From an uncultured Gammaproteobacteria bacterium (GTDB lineage: Bacteria; Pseudomonadota; Gammaproteobacteria; GCA-001735895): a stretch of 7,076 bases of DNA. The notes beneath the pieces were generated by a model. It had not been told where the DNA came from. It worked only from the letters and a program-made list of their open reading frames with translations, and did no database searches. A program made the position numbers and the translations under genes. The stretch lies in NCBI GenBank assembly GCA_937980285.1, contig CALJQI010000243.1, positions 1 through 7,076 of the forward strand. Direction: 5' to 3'. Positions 1 through 4,266 of the stretch are shown piece after piece (position 1 is the stretch's first letter; every line of letters starts with the position of its first letter).

Positions 1-504
1 TACCAGTACGCGGGCGTCTCTGAAATCCCACAAGCCTTCCAGATTCCTGGCGTTGAAACGCCCTTCGAGGATTTCACCGATGGAAATCGGGTCGGCGCCC
101 TTGGCCGGATTGAGGCTGGTCCAGGGAATGTTGATGGCGCCGGGGATGGTGCCCTTGGCAACCCAGGCGGGGGTGCGCGAATCGATGACGACGATGCTGT
201 CGTCACCCTCGCTCATGCGCTTGAGATAATCCAGCATTTCGATTTCGGCTATGGTTTCGACGCCAGGCGCGAGCGTTGCCGGTTGAATACAGAACGGCGG
301 GCACTTGCGCGAGGTTTTGGCAAACGCCGGATTGACCGTGTTCTTCTGATTCTGGTTACGCATGATGTTGACTTCGGCTTCGCCGTGCCTGACGGTCACG
401 CTTTCTATTTCGCTGGTGATGTTAACCTCGGCCGCCTGCAGGTTTAGCGCAGTCAGGCCCAGCAACAGGGCCGAACCAAAAATCAGCGATTTATTGATAT
501 TCAT
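1..504 (-). CDS. Secreted rhodanese-like domain protein (C-terminal part outside window)
   Basis: This gene is open to the left edge; 168 codons are present. The product starts with a Sec signal peptide: MNINK, a hydrophobic stretch (about residues 7-20), then LQAAEV as the probable cleavage region near residue 25. It should therefore act in the periplasm. The segment at about residues 103-130 (IVVIDSRTPAWVAKGTIPGA, then INIPW) is the typical first half of a rhodanese fold, which carries sulfane sulfur on a cysteine. The catalytic cysteine loop normally lies further on and is outside the window, so activity cannot be judged. Ahead of the domain is a two-cysteine motif, SRKCPPFCIQP (residues 65-75, C68 and C72). 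The ATG (504-502) is preceded by GGAG at 517-514 with 9 nt spacing. The gene lies 80 bases downstream of the small exported-protein gene on the same strand and may be co-transcribed with it. The fold call is fairly safe; the physiological role is unknown. Confidence 0.85.
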   Translation of the reverse strand, partial: MNINKSLIFGSALLLGLTALNLQAAEVNITSEIESVTVRHGEAEVNIMRNQNQKNTVNPAFAKTSRKCPPFCIQPATLAPGVETIAEIEMLDYLKRMSEGDDSIVVIDSRTPAWVAKGTIPGAINIPWTSLNPAKGADPISIGEILEGRFNARNLEGLWDFRDARVLV

Positions 505-513
505 GGTTGTCCA

Positions 514-566
514 CTCCGGTTAGATCGGAATTTTTCCGGTCTCGATTACGTCGGTCGTTAAGACCG
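514..566 (-). promoter_or_regulatory. Leader with competing inverted repeats ahead of the rhodanese gene
   Basis: Read on the minus strand, several short arms can pair in alternative ways. CGGTC (566-562) can pair with GACCG (556-552) around a 5-nt loop. The same arm, extended to CGGTCT (566-561), can instead pair with AGACCG (542-537). Further on, CGGAA (538-534) pairs with TTCCG (530-526), while ATTCCG (531-526) can also pair, with one G-U pair, with CGGAGT (518-513), which contains the Shine-Dalgarno GGAG. This could gate translation of the rhodanese gene. Stems of 5-6 bp are easily found by chance, so a regulatory function is only a hypothesis. A weak -10-like GATAAT (579-574) lies just upstream. 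Confidence 0.25.
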
Positions 567-584
567 TTTAATTATTATCTGGTT

Positions 585-881
585 CTATTTCGGCATGATC
601 AGGGTGTTCAGATCGATAGTGTGTAAAACGATATGATGTTCGAAATACACCCTGAAAGATCCGTATACCCATTCGGTGATCGGGGGTTCGCCGACCGGGC
701 CGAAGCGTTCGTCTGGCTCGCCGAATTCACCGAGTACTTCATCCATGCTGATGCCGCGGCTCGGCATGACCTGCTTGTCGGTCGACGCAACATGACCAGG
801 GATGACCAGTTCATCGCCGGCGCTTGCGGGTTGCAGGATCAAACTGCAGCCCAGGAGTAGCAAATAAAGTCCTGTGCGCAT
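585..881 (-). CDS. Small exported BamE/SmpA-like protein, hypothetical
   Basis: The product is 98 residues from this start. It has an N-terminal signal sequence (MRTG, then a leucine-rich core, then PASAGDE) with a likely signal peptidase I site after the second alanine of ASA. LLGC in the core is a poor lipobox and an alternative lipoprotein anchor. The mature part contains GISMDEVLGEFGEPDERFGP, then GEPPITEWVY and FRVYFEHHIVLHTI. The order GxSxxxVxxxFGxP, W-Y, then a strand ending in a hydrophobic-H pattern resembles BamE/SmpA-type folds and small conserved gammaproteobacterial proteins of unknown role. That similarity is my inference from pattern only. An ATG three codons upstream (890-888, giving MENMRTG) is possible. 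I prefer the inner ATG because AGGAG (897-893) lies only 2 nt from the outer ATG but 11 nt from the inner one, and because the inner start gives a net-positive signal-peptide N-region. The gene is first in a minus-strand pair with the rhodanese gene. Confidence 0.75.
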   Translation of the reverse strand: MRTGLYLLLLGCSLILQPASAGDELVIPGHVASTDKQVMPSRGISMDEVLGEFGEPDERFGPVGEPPITEWVYGSFRVYFEHHIVLHTIDLNTLIMPK

Positions 882-892
882 GTTTTCCATAT

Positions 893-897
893 CTCCT
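893..897 (-). promoter_or_regulatory. Ribosome binding site bearing on the start of the small exported protein
   Basis: AGGAG on the minus strand. It sits 2 nt before the ATG at 890-888 (too close) and 11 nt before the ATG at 881-879 (long but workable). This is the main reason for choosing the inner start. Confidence 0.55.
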
Positions 898-913
898 AAA
901 ACTAATGCATGTA

Positions 914-941
914 ACTATAGCACGCCCTTGTACTCTTTCAA
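914..941 (-). promoter_or_regulatory. Sigma70-type extended -10 promoter for the minus-strand gene pair
   Basis: On the minus strand, TTGAAA (941-936) serves as -35 and TATAGT (919-914) as -10, with a 16-nt spacer. The spacer ends in TGC, giving the extended -10 form TGnTATAGT. Transcription would begin near 907, leaving a leader of about 17-26 nt that contains the AGGAG site. A short palindrome, ATGATGTATCAT (941-952), abuts the -35 and could be an operator. The match is good by eye, but no expression data support it. Confidence 0.6.
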
Positions 942-1035
942 TGATGTATCATAACCAGTAGCAGCACGACAACTGTGCAGCAATTCGCAGTCGCCGTGGT
1001 GGTGACTGGCTCTCATTCATGGTTTAATCCGCCGC

Positions 1036-2283
1036 ATGAAATTCCCGCTCGAAGTTTTTGTCGGCCTGCGTTACACGCGCGCCAAGCGCCGCAATCATTT
1101 TATTTCCTTTATCTCGCTGATCTCGATGTTCGGCATCGCGCTCGGCGTTATGGCGCTGATCGTGGTGTTGTCGGTCATGAACGGATTCGAGAACGAACTG
1201 CGCGGACGAATCCTGGGCATGGTCTCGCATGTCACGGTGTCGAGTTTTCGCGGGCCGCTGCAGGAATGGCAGGCGTTGCGCGAGCAAACCCTGGCGCACC
1301 CGAATGTGACTGGCGGCGCCCCCTATACAGAGGCGGAAGCGATGATTTCGAACCTGTCCTCGGTCAGCGGCGCGCTGGTGCGGGGCATCGATCCGCAGCA
1401 CGAGATCGAGGTTTCCGAAATTCATCGGCACATGGAGTTCGGCGCCCTCGACGACCTGGTTGGCGGCGAGTACGGCATCGTGCTCGGTAGCGGACTCGCC
1501 AACTCGCTCGACGTGGTGCCCGGCGACCGGGTGACCATGGTGACACCGCAGGCCACCGCGTCGCCGATGGGGTTCCTGCCTCGGCTGCGGCGCTTCAAGG
1601 TGGTCGGGATTTTCGAAATCGGGGTTTACGAATACGACCGCAGCAGCGCGCTGATTCATTACCAGGACGCCAGCAAACTTTTCCGCATGGATGGCGGGGT
1701 CAGCGGCATTCGCCTGAAGCTGGACGATCTCGACCTGGCGCCGCTGGTTCGGCAGGATCTCAAGCAATCGATAGGGCTGCAGTACTGGGTTTCCGACTGG
1801 ACCCTGCGTCACAGCAACTACTTCAAGGCGGTGCGCACCGAAAAAACGGTGATGTTCATTATTCTGTCGCTAATCGTCGCCGTGGCGGCTTTCAATATCG
1901 TCTCGACGCTGGTCATGGTGGTAACCGACAAGCAGGCTGATATCGCGATTTTACGCACCCTGGGAATGTCTCCACTGTCGATCATGTGGGTTTTCATGGT
2001 TCAGGGCACCCTGATCGGTCTGATCGGCACCCTGATCGGGCTGGTCAGCGGCGTTGCGCTCGCTTCGCATATCGACGTCATCGTACCGGCGCTGGAACAA
2101 TTCTTTCAAACCCAGTTTCTGCCGCGCGGGGTATACCCGATCACCGATTTGCCGGCCGAGATGAAGCAATCCGATATCGTGCGGATTACGCTGCTGTCGT
2201 TCGGCGTTTCGGTGATAGCCACCCTTTACCCGGCGCTGCGCGCCTCGAAAACGCGGCCGGCGGAAGCCCTCAGCTATGAGTAA
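1036..2283 (+). CDS. lolC: Lipoprotein-releasing ABC transporter permease, LolC/LolE family (possibly LolF)
   Basis: This 415-residue product matches the usual length and layout of LolC/LolE permeases, which work with LolD to lift outer-membrane lipoproteins out of the inner membrane and pass them to LolA. The N-terminus LEVFVGLRYTRAKRRNHFIS is characteristic. TM1 (about 25-48, ending VLSVMNGFENELR) is followed by a large periplasmic domain (about 50-268). TM2 (271-296), TM3 (317-345) and TM4 (383-402) complete the fold. The cytoplasmic segment DKQADIAILRTLGMSPLSI (298-316) is the coupling region that contacts the ATPase. The loop TPQATASPMGFLPRLRRF (170-187) aligns with the LolC 'Hook' (PMGRIP in E. 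coli), which recruits LolA. The protein ends in RPAEALSYE. No good Shine-Dalgarno precedes the ATG, but no other in-frame ATG, GTG or TTG exists between it and the upstream stop at 1003. It lies 12 bases ahead of lolD. Because no second permease follows lolD, a LolF-type homodimer is possible; the symbol lolC is by similarity. Confidence 0.93.
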   Translation: MKFPLEVFVGLRYTRAKRRNHFISFISLISMFGIALGVMALIVVLSVMNGFENELRGRILGMVSHVTVSSFRGPLQEWQALREQTLAHPNVTGGAPYTEAEAMISNLSSVSGALVRGIDPQHEIEVSEIHRHMEFGALDDLVGGEYGIVLGSGLANSLDVVPGDRVTMVTPQATASPMGFLPRLRRFKVVGIFEIGVYEYDRSSALIHYQDASKLFRMDGGVSGIRLKLDDLDLAPLVRQDLKQSIGLQYWVSDWTLRHSNYFKAVRTEKTVMFIILSLIVAVAAFNIVSTLVMVVTDKQADIAILRTLGMSPLSIMWVFMVQGTLIGLIGTLIGLVSGVALASHIDVIVPALEQFFQTQFLPRGVYPITDLPAEMKQSDIVRITLLSFGVSVIATLYPALRASKTRPAEALSYE

Positions 2284-2285
2284 AC

Positions 2286-2291
2286 GGGAGG
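2286..2291 (+). promoter_or_regulatory. Ribosome binding site supporting the GTG start of lolD
   Basis: GGGAGG begins 3 bases after the permease stop codon and lies 4 nt before the GTG at 2296. No in-frame ATG precedes the conserved nucleotide-binding sequence, so this site fixes the non-ATG start. Confidence 0.75.
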
Positions 2292-2295
2292 TTTT

Positions 2296-2979
2296 GTGTC
2301 GACGGCGGTAATCGAAGCCAGCGCGGTAGAAAAGGTTTTCCACCAGGGAAAAATCGACGTCCAGGTGCTCAAGGGGGTCGATTTCAACGTCGCCGCCGGG
2401 GAGAGTCACGCGATCCTCGGCGCTTCGGGCGCGGGTAAATCGACGCTAATGCATTTGCTCGGCGGCCTCGACCATTGCAGCGCCGGCGAGATCAAGGTGG
2501 CGGGCAGGTCGCTGGCGCAGCTTTCCGAGGCCGAACTGGGACGATTGCGCAATCGGCACCTGGGTTTTATCTACCAGTTTCATCACCTGCTACCCGAATT
2601 CAGCGCGCTCGAAAATATTGCAATGCCGTTGCTGATCAGGCGCCAGTCGCGCGCTATGGCCTGCGCGGAGGCACAGGACTGGTTGGTGAAAATTGGCCTC
2701 GAGGCACGCGCCGAACACAAGCCGGGCGAATTGTCGGGGGGCGAGCGTCAGCGGGTTGCGCTGGCGCGCGCGCTGGTAACCCGCCCGGATTGCCTGCTTG
2801 CCGACGAACCGACCGGTAACCTCGATCAACAAACCGCCTCGCAGATGCTGGAACTGATGCTGGACCTCAATCGCGAGTTGCACACGGCCCTGGTTGTCGT
2901 CACCCACGACCTGGCCATCGCCGCGCGCATGCAGCACCGGTGGCATATGCTCGACGGTGTTCTTTCGCAGGAGTCCTGA
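2296..2979 (+). CDS. lolD: Lipoprotein-releasing system ATP-binding protein LolD
   Basis: This is a 227-residue ABC ATPase with the length expected for LolD. It hydrolyses ATP at the cytoplasmic face to drive lipoprotein release by the adjacent permease. All ATPase motifs are present: Walker A GASGAGKST (42-50), Q-loop in FIYQFHHLLPEFSALENIAM (Q94), signature LSGGERQR (146-153), Walker B CLLADE (166-171) with catalytic E171, D-loop GNLD, and H-loop H204 in VVTHD. The stretch YQFHHLLPEFSALEN followed by PLLI is typical of LolD rather than of MacB or FtsE. It starts with GTG behind a strong GGGAGG and is translated right after the permease, so the two form one operon. The gene that follows is convergent (stop at 3028), with only 48 bases between and no convincing terminator. 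Confidence 0.96.
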   Translation: MSTAVIEASAVEKVFHQGKIDVQVLKGVDFNVAAGESHAILGASGAGKSTLMHLLGGLDHCSAGEIKVAGRSLAQLSEAELGRLRNRHLGFIYQFHHLLPEFSALENIAMPLLIRRQSRAMACAEAQDWLVKIGLEARAEHKPGELSGGERQRVALARALVTRPDCLLADEPTGNLDQQTASQMLELMLDLNRELHTALVVVTHDLAIAARMQHRWHMLDGVLSQES

Positions 2980-3027
2980 TTTTATACAGCCCCTCGCAGG
3001 GCCCGGGTAATCCTATCCGGCGCAAAA

Positions 3028-3639
3028 CTAGCCCAATTGTTGTTTTAGAAAGCTGCAGTAAATCAGCATGACCGGAATCTGCAATACCATGTAAACGATA
3101 TCGGATACCAGGCGAACGCTGCCTTCGATGGTCAGTTTTCGATCGAGCCAGCGCGACAGCGGAATACTCAGTTCACGGGTGACGAAATAGGCCAGTAGCA
3201 TATAAGCGACGATCTTGGCGATGGTGGCTATCGACGGAAATAGCGACAGCGTGGCGACGCCAGGCGTGTACTGCCAGTGAAACACCAGCGCGATGGTTAA
3301 ACTGCTTTGTACAGGCAGTGCGAATACGGGGTGATTGAGCAACGGCAAGAAGCCCAGCACCAGTCCGAAGAGGAACAATATGTTTACCAGGTGAGTGAAT
3401 TGTTCCCGCTGCCCGAGGATATGCCAGAAATCGGCACTGCTGGAGTTGGCGTCGATCACCGGGTAAACCTGGCTGACGACGATGAGTAATACGATAATGC
3501 GAATGATCGGGCAGATGACGTGCTCGAGAATCCACACGGTGGCATCGACCTCGCGCGCCTGGTAAAGCAGGTAGAAGCAAAGACTGGTGCCTACGGCAAC
3601 GCTGCCGGCGGTAACCAGCACTACCCACAGAAGGCTCAC
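3028..3639 (-). CDS. Unrecognised polytopic inner-membrane protein coupled to the DUF2062 gene
   Basis: I do not recognise this 203-residue protein. It is very hydrophobic, with about six membrane segments: roughly 2-26, 35-62, 84-102, 105-122, 137-154 and 176-198. A polar loop (63-83) contains DANSSSADFWHILGQREQF. The last part, SRWLDRKLTIEGSVRLVSD (162-180), looks like an amphipathic or loop region before the final helix. Many prolines and glycines lie within helices (GFLPLLNHP, ALPVQ), and there are no catalytic motifs I can name. I chose the GTG at 3639-3637 because it overlaps the DUF2062 stop as GTGA, a common sign of translational coupling. The reading frame stays open about 130 codons further upstream, but that part is arginine-rich, low-quality protein antisense in frame to DUF2062 coding and is not believed. 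Shine-Dalgarno support is weak, consistent with coupling. A channel, transporter or assembly role is possible; none can be argued from sequence. Confidence 0.8.
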   Translation of the reverse strand: MSLLWVVLVTAGSVAVGTSLCFYLLYQAREVDATVWILEHVICPIIRIIVLLIVVSQVYPVIDANSSSADFWHILGQREQFTHLVNILFLFGLVLGFLPLLNHPVFALPVQSSLTIALVFHWQYTPGVATLSLFPSIATIAKIVAYMLLAYFVTRELSIPLSRWLDRKLTIEGSVRLVSDIVYMVLQIPVMLIYCSFLKQQLG

Positions 3640-4187
3640 CGTTTTTCGGCAACCCGTTGATGGCGGTGGCGATTGTGCAAGCGCCGGGCACGGGCCTTGA
3701 TATGGCTCAGGATATGCAGGTGCCAGAGCACGCGCACCAGCACGAAGCAGGCAGCCGCTGTAATTGCGCCGACGGTGAAACAGCCCAGCAGGAAGGGTTG
3801 CCAGATGGCCGCCAGGCCGTTGAGCAGCCAGTCGAAGCTCAGTTCGAAGTCGAAACCGCCGGGTTCGATGCCAAGCATTTTCGCGCCCAGCAGGTAACAG
3901 AAGTAAAACATCGGTCCCATCGTCAGGGGATTGCTGATCCAGACGACGGGCACGGCGACCAGTATGTTTACCCGCAGCCAGATGGCGCCGACGGCGGCAA
4001 GCAGCATCTGGAACGGAACCGGGATAAAAGCGCAAAAAATGCCCAGCGCTACCGCTAGCGGAAACGAGCGCCGGTTAATATGCCACAGTGACGGGTCCTG
4101 TAACCGTGGACCCAGCAGTTTGATCCAGCGGTTCTTGGTGATGACGTCAGGATGCGGCAAAAGTTTTCGCACAATCTTTTTTGCCAT
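3636..4187 (-). CDS. DUF2062 domain-containing inner-membrane protein
   Basis: The product is 183 residues. The N-terminus MAKKIVRKLLPHPD and the following DPSLWHINRRSFPLAVALGI, then FCAFIPVPFQMLLA (about 31-64) and WISNPLTMGPMFYFCYLLGA (about 83-102), are hallmarks of the DUF2062 family, small membrane proteins of unknown function. Hydrophobic segments lie at about 41-57, 60-82, 92-105 and 128-153. The tail is rich in arginine and histidine (residues 165-183) and probably cytoplasmic. The start chosen is the ATG at 4187-4185, which gives the usual family N-terminus. A GTG 17 codons upstream (4238-4236) is possible but adds non-family sequence. No Shine-Dalgarno is visible. The gene is divergent from comEC with 79 bases between starts and overlaps the next membrane protein by 4 bases. 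DUF2062 genes sit beside lol and comEC genes in other gammaproteobacteria, which supports conserved context but not a function. Confidence 0.9.
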   Translation of the reverse strand: MAKKIVRKLLPHPDVITKNRWIKLLGPRLQDPSLWHINRRSFPLAVALGIFCAFIPVPFQMLLAAVGAIWLRVNILVAVPVVWISNPLTMGPMFYFCYLLGAKMLGIEPGGFDFELSFDWLLNGLAAIWQPFLLGCFTVGAITAAACFVLVRVLWHLHILSHIKARARRLHNRHRHQRVAEKR

Positions 4188-4196
4188 GGTGTTAGT

Positions 4197-4225
4197 ATTA
4201 TCGACAGTTATTCCAGATTCTGCAA
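4197..4225 (-). promoter_or_regulatory. Candidate promoter for the DUF2062 operon, giving an almost leaderless mRNA
   Basis: On the minus strand, TTGCAG (4225-4220) and GATAAT (4202-4197) are separated by 17 nt. The -10 differs from TATAAT at one base; the -35 matches only at TTG. Only nine bases separate the -10 from the ATG at 4187, so the RNA would start about 3-4 nt before the start codon, which fits the lack of a Shine-Dalgarno. The match may be fortuitous. Confidence 0.4.
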
Positions 4226-4266
4226 AGAGTTGGATCACATAACAGGGAAATCAGGGCAGGGAACGC

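Noticed and set aside
942..1035. A plus-strand promoter for the Lol permease
   Set aside because: The best pairing found (TTGTAC at 928 with CATAAC at 950) matches consensus poorly, so no position is claimed.
1024..1812. A 262-codon minus-strand open frame opposite the Lol permease
   Set aside because: Same shadow character; the plus-strand frame gives an unmistakable LolC/E protein.
2980..3027. A terminator between the convergent lolD and membrane-protein genes (GCCC...GGGC at 2989-3003 and CCGG repeats)
   Set aside because: Only 4-bp stems form and neither strand has a T-tract after them.
3640..4035. An N-terminal extension of the unrecognised membrane protein to an ATG at 4035
   Set aside because: The extension lies entirely inside DUF2062 coding in another frame and is arginine-rich and non-membrane-like; hydrophobic sequence begins exactly after the GTG at 3639.
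4188..4238. A 17-codon extension of the DUF2062 protein to a GTG at 4238
   Set aside because: The family N-terminus begins at the ATG at 4187, the extension has no Shine-Dalgarno, and it covers the likely promoter.
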